From Actinomadura craniellae (GTDB lineage: Bacteria; Actinomycetota; Actinomycetes; Streptosporangiales; Streptosporangiaceae): a stretch of DNA of 64,000 bases. Positions within the stretch are counted from its first letter, which is position 1; each line of letters begins with the position of its first letter. The stretch is taken from NCBI RefSeq assembly GCF_003289645.1, contig NZ_QLYX01000004.1:186001-250000 (forward strand). The letters are read 5' to 3'. Below the pieces are notes generated by a model. The model made no database searches, was not told where the DNA came from, and saw only the letters and a program-made list of their open reading frames with translations. Position numbers and translations under genes: made by a program. Shown here one piece after another: positions 49,266 to 58,390 of the stretch.

Positions 49266-50542
49266 GAGAGCCCTCCCATCAGGAGCGTGTACAGATCCTG
49301 CTGCTGGGCCAGTTCCTCCCGGGTCAGGACGGGGCTCGCCGCGCGCGGCCGGGCGGCCGGCGGCGACGGGAGGAGCGTCGGCAGGGCGGGCAGGGTCGGC
49401 AGGCCCGGACCCGGCTGGGGCGCTCCGGCGGATCGCTGCGGCAGCACGCCGGGCGGCTGCTGCGGCAGCGTGATGTCCGGCGGCCGGAGCAGGTTGCGCG
49501 CCGCGGCGCCCTGCTTGGTCAGCGCGTCCAGTTCGGTGCCGCCCAGCAGGTTCCGCGCCAGCGACTTCATGTCCAGGTCGAGCGTCATGTGCACGTTGCC
49601 GTAGTCGCCCCGCAGCACGTTGGAGAAGGTGTGCGGGAACGGGAACGTGATCATCGCTTCGAGCTGCCGGGGCAGGTGCGTCCCGGCCTTGTTGAGGTTG
49701 GCCAGGATCGGCTCCAGGGCCTTCAGGTTGACCAGCAGGTCGGCCTTGGAGGCGTTGACCACGCGGGTGGTGGTCTTGCTCAGCTCGTCGAGGGCGACCA
49801 GCATCTTGGTGAGGTCGGCGCGGTTCTGGTCGAGGACCTTGATGGCCGGGCCGGCCCGGTCGATCGTGTCCTCGATCGTCCGCCGCTCGGCGGCCAGCTT
49901 GCCCGACAACCGGTCGATGCTGTCGAGCGCCCGGACGATCGCGCCGCGGTGCCGGTCCAGCGTGCCCACGAAGGTGTCGACCTGGTGGAGCACCGACTTG
50001 ATGGTCTGCTCGCGGCCGTCCATCGCGGTGCGCAGCTCGTGGGTGATCGTCGCGATCTGCTCGATGCCGCCGCCGTTGAGCAGCAGCGACATCGCCGAGA
50101 GCACTTCCTCGACCTCGGTGTTGCGGGTGGTGTTGCGCAGCGGGATCAGGTCGCCCTGGCCCAGCGCGCCCTGCGGGGCCTCGGTGGTCGGCGCCGCCAG
50201 CGAGATGAACTTCTCGCCCAGCAGGCTGGTCTGGCCGATGCCGGCGCGCGCGTTGTCGGGGAGCCGGACGTCCTTGCGGACCTTGACGGTCACCCGGGCC
50301 CGCCAGCCGTCCAGCTCGATCTTGGTCACCTTGCCGACGGACACGTCGTTGACCTTGACCGCCGACTGCGGGACCAGGTCGAGGACGTTCTGGAACTCGA
50401 TCCTGACCTCGTACGGGTCGGCGCCCAGGTCCGGCCCGCCGGGCAGCGGGACCGCGTCGACCCCGCGGAACGAGCAGCCCGACAGGACCGCCGCGCCGGC
50501 GAGCGCGACGGCGCACAGTCTCAGCAGCGGACGGTTCGTCAC
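49262..50542 (-). CDS. mceE: MCE family lipoprotein, MceE position
   Basis: 426 aa from GTG 50542 (overlap GTGA with mceD stop). The signal peptide ends in lipobox LSGCS (Cys near residue 20), so this subunit is lipid-anchored, as is usual for the fifth Mce protein (LprK type). The MCE domain follows (VRIEFQNVLDLVPQSAVKVNDVSVGKV, shortened), then a long helical domain and a Pro-rich C-terminus. Members of the Mce set form a hexameric shuttle tube with MceA-F. Confidence 0.9.
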   Translation of the reverse strand: MTNRPLLRLCAVALAGAAVLSGCSFRGVDAVPLPGGPDLGADPYEVRIEFQNVLDLVPQSAVKVNDVSVGKVTKIELDGWRARVTVKVRKDVRLPDNARAGIGQTSLLGEKFISLAAPTTEAPQGALGQGDLIPLRNTTRNTEVEEVLSAMSLLLNGGGIEQIATITHELRTAMDGREQTIKSVLHQVDTFVGTLDRHRGAIVRALDSIDRLSGKLAAERRTIEDTIDRAGPAIKVLDQNRADLTKMLVALDELSKTTTRVVNASKADLLVNLKALEPILANLNKAGTHLPRQLEAMITFPFPHTFSNVLRGDYGNVHMTLDLDMKSLARNLLGGTELDALTKQGAAARNLLRPPDITLPQQPPGVLPQRSAGAPQPGPGLPTLPALPTLLPSPPAARPRAASPVLTREELAQQQDLYTLLMGGLS

Positions 50543-51846
50543 GGGGCACCGCCTCCCGGCAGCAGCGCGGTCACGTCCCGGGGCCGGGCCTGGGCTCCGG
50601 CCCCGGTGTTCCGCCGGTTCGCGGCGGCGTTCCCGCCGGGCCGGCGGGGGTCGTTCGGCCCGTACGCGTCCGGCGGGATCGGCACCGGGTCGTAGTGGGT
50701 GGTCAGCGCGGTCAGCCACGACAGGTCCAGGTGCAGCCCGGACAGCGCCGTGCCGATCCCGGCGTAGGGCCGCATGAAGTCCAGGCACTGCTTGGCCGGG
50801 GTGCCCACCGAGTAGGCCAGCGAGCAGATCCAGTCGCCCAGGTTCTTGAAGTTCAGCCCCAGGTTGGCCCGGTTGCCGACGGTGCCGCTGATCGGGTCGT
50901 AGGCCCGGGCCAGGTTGTTGACGGCCAGCGGCGCCACGCCCATGAACTCGCTGAGCGCGTCCTTCTCCTTGACCAGCACCGCGGTGATCTGGGCGAGCTG
51001 GCGGATGTTGGCGGCCAGCTGGGTGCGGTTGCCCTTGACGAACCGGGTCACGTTGCGGAGCGTCGGGCCGAGGCTGTTCAGCGCCGCGCTCAGCTCCTCC
51101 TTCTCCCCGGCGAGCTGCCCGGACACGGCCTGGAGGTGCTCGGTGAACTGCTTGATCTGCTGGTCGTTGGCGGCCATCGCGCCGGTGATGACCCGCAGGT
51201 TCTCGATGGTCTGCGCCACGTCCCCGCGGTCCTCGCTGAGCGTGCTCAGCATGGTCGAGACGTCGCCGATCGTGGTGCGGATGTCGGTGCCCTGCCCGTC
51301 CAGGGTGGTCGCGCCGACCTGGAGCAGCCGGGACAGCGCGCCCTGGCTGTTGGCCCCGTCGGGGCCGAGCGCCTTGCTCAGCTCGTTCAGGCTGCCGCCG
51401 ATCTGGTCGTACTCGACCGGCACCGCGGTACGGCCGGTGTGCAGCGTCGCGCCGTCGGCCAGCAGCGGGCCCGAGCCCTTGTAGACCGGGGTCAGCTGGA
51501 CGTAGCGGTCGGACACCAGCGTCTGGTTGATGATGATCGCCTGCGCGCCGGCCGGGACCTTGCGGCGGGCCTCGTAGCGCATCTCGACCCGCACCTTGTC
51601 GCCGGCCGGGGTCACCTCGGTGACCTCGCCGACCTTGATGCCGAGGATGCGCACGTCCGCGCCCGGGTACAGGCCGACCGTGCTGGTGAAGTAGGCCGTC
51701 AGCCGGTGCTGCGGCTCTCCGCCCAGGCGGAGCACGACCAGGGCCGCGACCAGCGCGACGGCGAGGGCGGCGACGCCGAGCTTCAGGACGGTCCCGCCAC
51801 GGCGGGAAGGGGAAGGCACTCTGCTCACCTCTGCCTGGCTGCTCAC
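50539..51846 (-). CDS. mceD: MCE family protein, MceD position
   Basis: 435 aa. N-terminal helix (LKLGVAALAVALVAALVVLRLGG, about 21-43), MCE domain (AYFTSTVGLYPGADVRILGIKVGEV, shortened), then a long coiled region (for example ISGQLAGEKEELSAALNSLG) and a C-terminal low-complexity segment. ATG 51846 overlaps the mceC stop by 4 bp, and its own stop overlaps mceE. Position and length fit the fourth subunit. Confidence 0.9.
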   Translation of the reverse strand: MSSQAEVSRVPSPSRRGGTVLKLGVAALAVALVAALVVLRLGGEPQHRLTAYFTSTVGLYPGADVRILGIKVGEVTEVTPAGDKVRVEMRYEARRKVPAGAQAIIINQTLVSDRYVQLTPVYKGSGPLLADGATLHTGRTAVPVEYDQIGGSLNELSKALGPDGANSQGALSRLLQVGATTLDGQGTDIRTTIGDVSTMLSTLSEDRGDVAQTIENLRVITGAMAANDQQIKQFTEHLQAVSGQLAGEKEELSAALNSLGPTLRNVTRFVKGNRTQLAANIRQLAQITAVLVKEKDALSEFMGVAPLAVNNLARAYDPISGTVGNRANLGLNFKNLGDWICSLAYSVGTPAKQCLDFMRPYAGIGTALSGLHLDLSWLTALTTHYDPVPIPPDAYGPNDPRRPGGNAAANRRNTGAGAQARPRDVTALLPGGGAP

Positions 51847-52877
51847 GGGAGGAAGGGCAGCGGGTTGCCGCTCCCCGGGCCGCCGGACGGGTTCGGGTTG
51901 GGCTGCGGGTTGTCGCGGATGCTCATCGGGAGCGGCAGCAGGTTCTGGATGTAGGCGTCGAACCAGCGGCCGGTGCCCGTGGCGTCCGCGAACTGGCGGG
52001 CGAACGGGGCGAGCAACTGGATCGTGCGGTCGAGGTTGGCCTGGTTGTCCAGCAGCACCTTGTTGACCTTCTGCAGGTTGCTCAGCATCGGCTTGAGCTG
52101 CGCTTCGTTCTCCGCGATCAGGGCGTTGACCTGCTGGCTGAGGATCACGGTGTTGACCAGCAACTGGTGGATCACCGCCCGGCGGGCCTGGACGGCCTGG
52201 AGGATCTTGTCACCGTCCTCGATCAGCCGGACGAAGTCCTGGTTGCGGTCGGCCAGCAGCTGGGTCACGTCCTTGGCCCGCCCGGCGAGCTCGTGCAGTT
52301 GCTCGTCGCGCGAGGAGATGGTCGCCGAGAGCCGGCGCAGCCCGCGCAGCGACGCCTGGATCTCCTCCGGGGAGTTCTCGAAGGTGTCCGAGAGGACCTG
52401 GAACGACTTCGCCACCTGGACGGTGTCGATCTTGTCGACCCGCTGGCTGAGCTCGTTGATCGCGGGAACCACCTCGAACGGGGTGACCGTGCGCTCCAGC
52501 GGGATCTGCCGGCGCAGCGTCCCCGGCCCGCGGGGGTCCAGGGCCAGGTAGTGCGAGCCGAGCAGGGTCTTGATCTTGATCTCGGCCCGGGTCAGCTCGC
52601 CCAGCCGGACGCCGTCGTCGACCCGGAAGGCGACCCGCACGTAACCGCGGTCGTCGAGGTCGAGGGAGGTGACCTGGCCGACCTTGACGCCGGCGATCCG
52701 CACCTCCTCGCCCTCCTTCAGCCCGGCCGCCTCGGCGAACGCCGCCTGGTGCTCGGCGCCCCCGGAGATCAGCGGGATGCGCTGCAGGTTCATGGCCAGC
52801 ACCATCAGGACCACGATGATCGCGATTGCCGCGAGCCCGATCGGAACGGGGTCGCGTTCGCGGAACGGAACCCTCAC
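51843..52877 (-). CDS. mceC: MCE family protein, MceC position
   Basis: 344 aa from GTG 52877 (GTGA overlap with mceB stop; upstream in-frame residues are Arg/Gln-rich and not family-like). N-terminal helix (VPIGLAAIAIIVVLMVLAMN), MCE domain with GLKEGEEVRIAGVKVGQVTSLDL, then a helical domain rich in Gln/Leu ending in a Pro/Asn-rich tail (PNPNPSGGPGSGNPLPF). Third subunit of the Mce set. Confidence 0.9.
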   Translation of the reverse strand: MRVPFRERDPVPIGLAAIAIIVVLMVLAMNLQRIPLISGGAEHQAAFAEAAGLKEGEEVRIAGVKVGQVTSLDLDDRGYVRVAFRVDDGVRLGELTRAEIKIKTLLGSHYLALDPRGPGTLRRQIPLERTVTPFEVVPAINELSQRVDKIDTVQVAKSFQVLSDTFENSPEEIQASLRGLRRLSATISSRDEQLHELAGRAKDVTQLLADRNQDFVRLIEDGDKILQAVQARRAVIHQLLVNTVILSQQVNALIAENEAQLKPMLSNLQKVNKVLLDNQANLDRTIQLLAPFARQFADATGTGRWFDAYIQNLLPLPMSIRDNPQPNPNPSGGPGSGNPLPFLP

Positions 52878-53911
52878 TGCGGCTTGCACCTCGCGTTCTC
52901 GTTGATGATGCTCGGCGTCTGCATCACCGGTCCGTCGGGCAGCACGATCCTGGCGTCGAGGCCGCAGAGGTAGAAGTTGAACCACGAGCCGTAGGACGAG
53001 GCGTGCACGAGCTTGTCGAGCCGGTCAGGGGTGCGCTCCAGCGCCTTGTCCAGGGTGGTGCGCTCGTCGGCCAGCGTCCTGGTGAGCCGGTTCAGGCCCG
53101 CGATGTCGGTGCGCACCGACGGCCGGACGTCCTTGACCAGGTCGGCGGTGACGCCGGTGAGCTGGTTGATCGCGTCCAGCGAGTCGAAGATCGCGGCCCG
53201 GTCGGCGGACACCCCGCTGACGAAGCTCCGCAGCTGCCGGATGAGCAGGTCGACCTGGGTGTGCCGCCGGTCGATGGTGCCCAGCACGGTGTTCAGGTTC
53301 TCGATCACGCGGCCGATCACCTGGTCGCGGTCGGCCAGCGTGTTGGTCAGCGAGGCCACGTGCGCCAGCAGGCTGTTGACCGTGCCGCCCTCGCCCTGGA
53401 GGGTCTGCACGATCTGGAAGGCGAGCTTGTTGACGTCGTCGGGCTCCAGCGCGCGGAACAGCGGGCGGAAGCCGTTGAACAGCACGGTGAGGTCGAGCGC
53501 CGGCCTGGTCTGCCCGACCGGGATCGTGCCGCCCGGCGGCAGGTGGTCGTCGACCGCGCCCGGCCCCTCCTCCAGCGCGAGGTAGCGCTGGCCGATCAGG
53601 TTCCGGTAGCGCAGCTGGGCCCGGGTCGAGCGGGGCAGGCCAGTGGCGAAGACGCCCTGCTTCTGCAGCGAGAACGTCACCTCGGCCTGCCGGCCCCCGT
53701 GCAGCCTGATCTCCTCGATCTGGCCGACCCGCACGCCGGCCACCCGGACGTCGTCCTTGACCAGCAGTCCCGCGACGTCGGTGAAGATCGCCTTGTACCG
53801 GCGGGAGTCGATGAACCGGGTGTTGGCGATCGTGATCGCCAGGATTCCGGTCAGCAGCGAGGTGACCAGGACGAAGACGGTGAGCTTGATCGCCGCAGTC
53901 GTGGTCTTCAC
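52874..53911 (-). CDS. mceB: MCE family protein, MceB position
   Basis: 345 aa from GTG 53911 (GTGA overlap with the mceA stop). N-terminal helix (AAIKLTVFVLVTSLLTGILAIT), MCE domain (AIFTDVAGLLVKDDVRVAGVRVGQI, shortened), helical domain with SLLAHVASLTNTLADRD and a C-terminal segment with two cysteines (FYLCGLDAR and ENARCKP) that could pair outside the cell. Second subunit of the Mce set. Confidence 0.9.
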   Translation of the reverse strand: MKTTTAAIKLTVFVLVTSLLTGILAITIANTRFIDSRRYKAIFTDVAGLLVKDDVRVAGVRVGQIEEIRLHGGRQAEVTFSLQKQGVFATGLPRSTRAQLRYRNLIGQRYLALEEGPGAVDDHLPPGGTIPVGQTRPALDLTVLFNGFRPLFRALEPDDVNKLAFQIVQTLQGEGGTVNSLLAHVASLTNTLADRDQVIGRVIENLNTVLGTIDRRHTQVDLLIRQLRSFVSGVSADRAAIFDSLDAINQLTGVTADLVKDVRPSVRTDIAGLNRLTRTLADERTTLDKALERTPDRLDKLVHASSYGSWFNFYLCGLDARIVLPDGPVMQTPSIINENARCKPQ

Positions 53912-55233
53912 TCGATCGTCACCACCGATCCCTGCATGAGCGGCCCGAACAGCAGCGTCGCCACGTCGGACACCTGGTCGGCCGGGGTGTGGATCATCGG
54001 TCCGACCACGTTCTTGATCTTTTCCTGTTCGGGCATGTCCCCCGGGTCGACGAAGACCCCGGCGGCGGCCCGGCCGCGCGGCTGCTCGTTCGGCGGGTCC
54101 GGGTCCCGCCACCACAGGTTGTCCTCGGTGCCGTCGAGGGCGAGGTAGTCGGGGAACGGGACCTGCGGGTTGGGCAGGCCGTAGCAGCGCGGGTTGCGGT
54201 GGTCCCTGGCCTCCGGCAGTTCCAGCGGGTTCTTGTACGCCGGCCGGGGCTTCACGATCTCGATCGTGACGTTGAAGGTGGAGCCGTTGCCGCCACCCGC
54301 CTCGATGGCCCGGGGCGCGAGCTTGGCCAGGCCCTCGAAGACGCAGGGCAGCGACGGGGAGTACCGGGCGAGCAGTGCCAGCCCCTCCTTGTTGGCGATG
54401 TTGAAGCCAATGATCTTGTTGCCGTTGTTCTGGACGAACCGGTCGCCGTTCCGCGCGGTGCGGGTCACCCCGGGGATGAGGTCCTCGATCGTGGCGCGCC
54501 GGTCCACGATCGTCCGGTTGGTGACGTTGAGGTTCCGCAGCGCCTGCATGAGATCGGGCGCCGCCGCGGTGTAGATGTCGGAGACGTCCGCCAGCGCGCG
54601 CAGGTCGTACAGCAGCGTCGGGACCTTGGGGTTGAGCTTCTTCAGCAGCGCGTCGGCCTGCTCCAGGTTGTGCCCGAGCTGGTCGCCGCGGCCCTGGAGC
54701 GCGGTGGCCAGCGCGTTGAGCGTGGCGTTCAGCTGCTCCGGCCGGACCGCCTGCAGCAGCGGCAGCAGGTTGTTCAGCACCCGGTCGATCTCGACGGCGG
54801 CCTGCGAGCGGTCCTGCTGGATGACCGCGCCGTTCCGGAGGCCCAGGGCGGCTGGCTGCGGCGGCACCATCAGGTCGACGTACTTCTCGCCGAACAGCGT
54901 CTTGGGCAGCAGCCGGGCCTGCACGTTGGTCGGGATCAGCTCGGCCTTGTCGGGGTCGATCGCCAGGTCGAGCACCGCGCCGTTCGCGGTCGCCCGCGTC
55001 CCTCGCACCTCGCCGACGATCAGCCCGCGCACCTTGACGTCGGAGCGGGGCAGCAGTTGCAGCCCCGCCCGGTCGGCCCGCACCTCGGCCCGGACGACCG
55101 GGACGAACACCTTCTGGAACAGCGCCACGGTCAGCGCGACCAGCAGCAGCACCACCAGGATGAACGCCAGCCCGGCGATCCGGAAGCGCGTCTTCTCGGC
55201 CAGCCCCGAGGAGGTCACCGCAGCGTGCGTCAT
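53908..55233 (-). CDS. mceA: MCE family protein, MceA position
   Basis: 441 aa, first MCE subunit. N-terminal helix at about 19-41 (IAGLAFILVVLLLVALTVALF), MCE domain (RADRAGLQLLPRSDVKVRGLIVGEV, shortened; and LLPKTLFGEKYVDL), then a long helical domain and a C-terminal region with cysteines (LPCVFEG, NPRCYGLP) and a Pro/Asp-rich tail. It begins 7 bp after yrbEB, the only non-overlapping junction in the middle of the operon. Confidence 0.9.
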   Translation of the reverse strand: MTHAAVTSSGLAEKTRFRIAGLAFILVVLLLVALTVALFQKVFVPVVRAEVRADRAGLQLLPRSDVKVRGLIVGEVRGTRATANGAVLDLAIDPDKAELIPTNVQARLLPKTLFGEKYVDLMVPPQPAALGLRNGAVIQQDRSQAAVEIDRVLNNLLPLLQAVRPEQLNATLNALATALQGRGDQLGHNLEQADALLKKLNPKVPTLLYDLRALADVSDIYTAAAPDLMQALRNLNVTNRTIVDRRATIEDLIPGVTRTARNGDRFVQNNGNKIIGFNIANKEGLALLARYSPSLPCVFEGLAKLAPRAIEAGGGNGSTFNVTIEIVKPRPAYKNPLELPEARDHRNPRCYGLPNPQVPFPDYLALDGTEDNLWWRDPDPPNEQPRGRAAAGVFVDPGDMPEQEKIKNVVGPMIHTPADQVSDVATLLFGPLMQGSVVTIE

Positions 55234-55240
55234 CGCCCCG

Positions 55241-56086
55241 TCACCCCGCGATCCGCACGGTCGTGGTGGGTCCCCAGATCGCCAGGCCCATCAGCAGGTC
55301 GGCGATGTTGATCACCACGATGCTGGTCCGCACCGCCCGGCCGACCGCCACGCCGACGCCCGCCGGGCCGCCGCTGGCGTGGTAGCCGTAGTAGCAGTGG
55401 ATCAGCATGACGATCACGGCGAAGACGATCACCTTGCCGAACGACCAGAGGATGTCGTACGGCGGTAGGAAGAGATTGAAGTAGTGGTCGTAGGTTCCCG
55501 GCGACTGCCCGTAGAACGTGGTGACGATCAGCCGGGTGGCGAAGTACGAGGACAGCAGCCCGATCACGTACAGCGGGATGACCGCGATCATCCCGGCCAC
55601 CAGCCGGGTGGTCACCAGGAACGGCAGCGAGGGGACGGCCATGACCTCCAGCGCGTCGATCTCGTCGGAGATCCGCATCGCGCCGAGCTGGGCGGTGAAC
55701 CCGCAGCCGACCGTGGCCGACAGCGCCAGCGCGGAGACCAGGGGCGCCAGTTCCCGCGTGTTGAAGTAGGACGACACGAACCCGGTGAACGCCGCCGTGC
55801 CGATCTGGTTCAGCGCGTTGTAGCCCTGCAGGCCCACCTGGCTGCCGGTGAAGAACGTCATGAAGCCGACGATCACCACGCTGCCGCCGATCACGGCGAG
55901 CCCGCCGGTGCCCAGGCTGACCTCGGCGAGCAGCCGCATCACCTCGGAGCGGTAGCGGCGCAGCACCCGGAACGTCCAGGCGAACGCCCGGGCGTAGAAC
56001 GTGAGCTGGTGGCCCAGGTCGTCCAGCCGGTCGAGCGGGCGCGTCATGACCTTGGCGGTCCTGCCCGCCTTGCCCGGGGTCTCCAT
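55241..56086 (-). CDS. yrbEB: MlaE/YrbE family lipid ABC permease, second
   Basis: Permease subunit of the Mce importer, 281 aa. A GTG-ATG pair sits at 56089/56086; ATG 56086 is preferred because AAGGGG is better spaced (7 nt). Family motifs: the EIDALEVMAVPSLPFLV EQ-loop region that contacts the ATPase, MlaE-like GFVSSYFNTRELAPLVSALALSATVGCGFTAQLGAMRISDE (shortened), and several helices. It pairs with yrbEA to form the membrane domain served by the mkl ATPase. Confidence 0.93.
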   Translation of the reverse strand: METPGKAGRTAKVMTRPLDRLDDLGHQLTFYARAFAWTFRVLRRYRSEVMRLLAEVSLGTGGLAVIGGSVVIVGFMTFFTGSQVGLQGYNALNQIGTAAFTGFVSSYFNTRELAPLVSALALSATVGCGFTAQLGAMRISDEIDALEVMAVPSLPFLVTTRLVAGMIAVIPLYVIGLLSSYFATRLIVTTFYGQSPGTYDHYFNLFLPPYDILWSFGKVIVFAVIVMLIHCYYGYHASGGPAGVGVAVGRAVRTSIVVINIADLLMGLAIWGPTTTVRIAG

Positions 56087-56946
56087 CACATCCCCTTCTG
56101 CGGGACGAACTGGAAGTACAGGGCGCTGATCAGGAAGTTCTCCACGAACAGCAACATGAAGGTGATCACCACGGTCTGGTTGACCGCGTCACCGACGCCC
56201 TTCGGACCGCCCGCGGCGTTCAGGCCCTTGTAGGCCGCCACCAGGCCGGCGGTGATGCCGAACACGAACGCCTTGATCTCCGCCTGGTACAGGTCGGGCA
56301 GCTGGGCCATCGCGTTGAACGACGCCAGGTAGGCGCCCGGGGTGCCGCCCTGCACCATCACGTTGAAGACGTAGCCGCCGACGATGCCGACGACGGAGAC
56401 CAGGCCGTTGAGGAACAGGCCGACGAAGGCGCAGGCGAGCATCCGCGGCACGACCAGGCGGTGCAGCGGGTTGATGCCCAGCACCTCCATCGCGTCGATC
56501 TCCTCGCGGATCTTGCGCGAGCCGAGGTCGGCGCAGATGGCCGAGCCCGCCGCGCCCGCGATCAGCAGCGCGGTGACGATCGGGCTCGCCTCGCGGACGA
56601 TCGCCGTCACGGCCGTCGCGCCCGTGTAGGACTGCGCGCCGAGCTGCCGGATGAGACCGCCGACCTGGAGGGAGAGGATGGCCCCGAACGGGATGGCGAC
56701 CAGCGCCGTGGGGACCACCGTCACGCTGACGATGAACCAGGCCTGTTGGATGAACTCCCGCCACTGCAGGGGCCGCTGGAACATCGCCCGGAAGGTGTCG
56801 AGGCAGAGCGCGAAGAAGCGCCCCGGCTCCCGGACGGCCACGTTCGCGAGGCCGCCGGCGGCCGGGCGCAGCACAGCGCCCGGACCGCCGTTCCGGTTCC
56901 TGCCGAACTTCCCTGGCTGGTTCGCGCCTTCACCAGCACGGGTCAT
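56086..56946 (-). CDS. yrbEA: MlaE/YrbE family lipid ABC permease, first
   Basis: Permease subunit, 286 aa from ATG 56946, which overlaps the ATPase stop by 4 bp; the frame extends to 57357 across the ATPase gene but that is shadow sequence. A soluble N-terminus (about 60 residues) leads to helices with VPTALVAIPFGAILSLQVGGLI, REASPIVTALLIAGAAGSAICADLG and the coupling helix REEIDAMEVLGINPLHRLVVPR (shortened). It is orthologous in type to MlaE, and the EEIDAMEVLG motif is conserved. Confidence 0.93.
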   Translation of the reverse strand: MTRAGEGANQPGKFGRNRNGGPGAVLRPAAGGLANVAVREPGRFFALCLDTFRAMFQRPLQWREFIQQAWFIVSVTVVPTALVAIPFGAILSLQVGGLIRQLGAQSYTGATAVTAIVREASPIVTALLIAGAAGSAICADLGSRKIREEIDAMEVLGINPLHRLVVPRMLACAFVGLFLNGLVSVVGIVGGYVFNVMVQGGTPGAYLASFNAMAQLPDLYQAEIKAFVFGITAGLVAAYKGLNAAGGPKGVGDAVNQTVVITFMLLFVENFLISALYFQFVPQKGM

Positions 56947-58019
56947 GCCCGGACGCCTCCCGGGGGTGGTGGCGTCTTGCCCGGACCGGGCTGGGTCACC
57001 GGCCCGGGCCGGGTCGGGGCGCCGGCCCCGACGGACATGGTCGCGACGTAGCGCGGCCACTCCTCCAGCCAGTTGCGGCCGAGCTCGTCGATGAACGAGC
57101 CGGCCGGCGGCGTGACGCCGTTCGCGCGCAGCCAGGCGCCGGGGGGCGACTGGGTCGGGCGGACCCGCCCGTTGCTGGGCAGCAGCTGCGGCGGGATGGG
57201 CGGCAGCCGGCCGGGGTCGTGGCCCATCTTGGCCTCGGCCTCCAGCTCGGAGACGTCCTTCTCCTCCGACATGCCGATCGGGCCGACCCGGCGGGCGTTG
57301 AGGAACTGCCGGACCACCGGCTCCTCGCTCGACAGCAGCATCTCGCGCGGCCCGCACATCACCAGCTGCCGGCGGAACAGCAGCCCGATGTTGTCGGGCA
57401 CCGTCCGGGCGGTGTTGATGTCGTGGGTGACGATGAGGATGGTGGCGCCGATCTGCGCGTTCAGGTCGACGATCAGCTGGTTGAGGTAGGAGGTGCGGAC
57501 CGGGTCCAGGCCGGAGTCCGGCTCGTCACAGAGGATGATCTCGGGGTCGAGCACCAGCGCCCGGGCCAGCCCGGCGCGCTTGCGCATCCCGCCGGAGATC
57601 TCTCCGGGGAGCTTGCCCTCGGCCCCGACGAGGCCGACCAGCTCCATCTTCTCCATGACGATCCGCTTGATCTCGCCTTCCTTCTTCTTGGTGTGCTCGC
57701 GCAGCGGGAAGGCGATGTTGTCGAAGAGGTTCATGGAGCCGAACAGGGCGCCGTCCTGGAACAGCACGCCGAACAGCTTGCGGGTCTCGTAGAGCTTGGA
57801 CTCCGACAGCCGCGGCACGTCCTGGTCCCCGACCCACACGTGGCCGCGCTCGGGCCGCAGCAGGCCGATGAGCGTCTTGAGGAACACCGACTTGCCCGTA
57901 CCGGAGGGCCCGAGGAGAACGGAGATCTCTCCGGCGGGCAGCGTTAGCGATACGTCTTCCCAGATGACCTGGCGGCCGAAGCGTTTGGTGAGGCCCTCGA
58001 CCCTGATTTCGACGCCCAC
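56943..58019 (-). CDS. mkl: Mce system ATP-binding protein (Mkl/MceG type)
   Basis: ATPase that energises Mce lipid import. 358 aa, GTG start. Walker A GPSGTGKS is at 37-44, Q-loop Q88, signature ISGGMRKR at 141-148, Walker B IILCDEP at 161-167, H-loop H199. The ISGGMRKR signature is characteristic of MlaF/Mkl-type ATPases. A C-terminal Pro-rich extension of ~110 residues follows the NBD, as in mycobacterial Mkl. It is first gene of the operon; in mycobacteria mkl is an orphan, whereas here it heads yrbEAB-mceABCDEF. Confidence 0.94.
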   Translation of the reverse strand: MGVEIRVEGLTKRFGRQVIWEDVSLTLPAGEISVLLGPSGTGKSVFLKTLIGLLRPERGHVWVGDQDVPRLSESKLYETRKLFGVLFQDGALFGSMNLFDNIAFPLREHTKKKEGEIKRIVMEKMELVGLVGAEGKLPGEISGGMRKRAGLARALVLDPEIILCDEPDSGLDPVRTSYLNQLIVDLNAQIGATILIVTHDINTARTVPDNIGLLFRRQLVMCGPREMLLSSEEPVVRQFLNARRVGPIGMSEEKDVSELEAEAKMGHDPGRLPPIPPQLLPSNGRVRPTQSPPGAWLRANGVTPPAGSFIDELGRNWLEEWPRYVATMSVGAGAPTRPGPVTQPGPGKTPPPPGGVRA

Positions 58020-58106
58020 TCGTCACCTTTCGTCCAGGCCAGGCGGACTCCCCGGCCACTGAGCGAGTGACCCCGAACCCGGGCACCCGTCGTGACGTCC
58101 CGTTCA

Positions 58107-58120
58107 CTACCGATCGGTAG
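58107..58120. promoter_or_regulatory. perfect palindrome, probable repressor operator of the mce operon
   Basis: CTACCGATCGGTAG reads the same on both strands. Outside it, TCCCGT on the left and ACGGGA on the right extend the symmetry after imperfect positions. Size and composition fit a TetR-family operator. No TetR gene is in the window, so the regulator would be encoded elsewhere. Confidence 0.55.
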
Positions 58121-58356
58121 GCGTGACGGGAGCACCACGTTAGCGACGAATCGGAGAAATGGAAGGGGGTTCCACCCGACGATTCACGCGAACCGGGCCA
58201 TGTAAGCAAATCGTTACTTGTGCGACGAGGGTGACGAACGGGACACGATCGCCCGGTTCACCCCCACCGCACCGGACCGGCGATCTCGGAGCTCAGGGAT
58301 CAGTTGCCGAAGCTAGAGCCGGGACATACCCGCGGACAAGTGACAAAAATGCAAAA

Positions 58357-58390
58357 GGCGGCCACTCCACTTGTCAGTGGAGTGACCGCC
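58357..58390 (-). terminator. intrinsic terminator after rplL
   Basis: Arms GGCGGCCACTCCAC and GTGGAGTGACCGCC, 14 bp with one position that is U-G in minus-strand RNA, loop 6 nt. In minus-strand RNA it is followed by UUUUGCAUUUUUG, the only clear U-tract among the window's terminators. It isolates rplJL from the mce operon. Confidence 0.8.

Noticed and set aside
47853-50549. 898-codon single protein
   Set aside because: Only the 3' part (47853-49265) is MceF; the upstream part is a shadow of mceE, whose own frame carries the MCE domain and lipobox.
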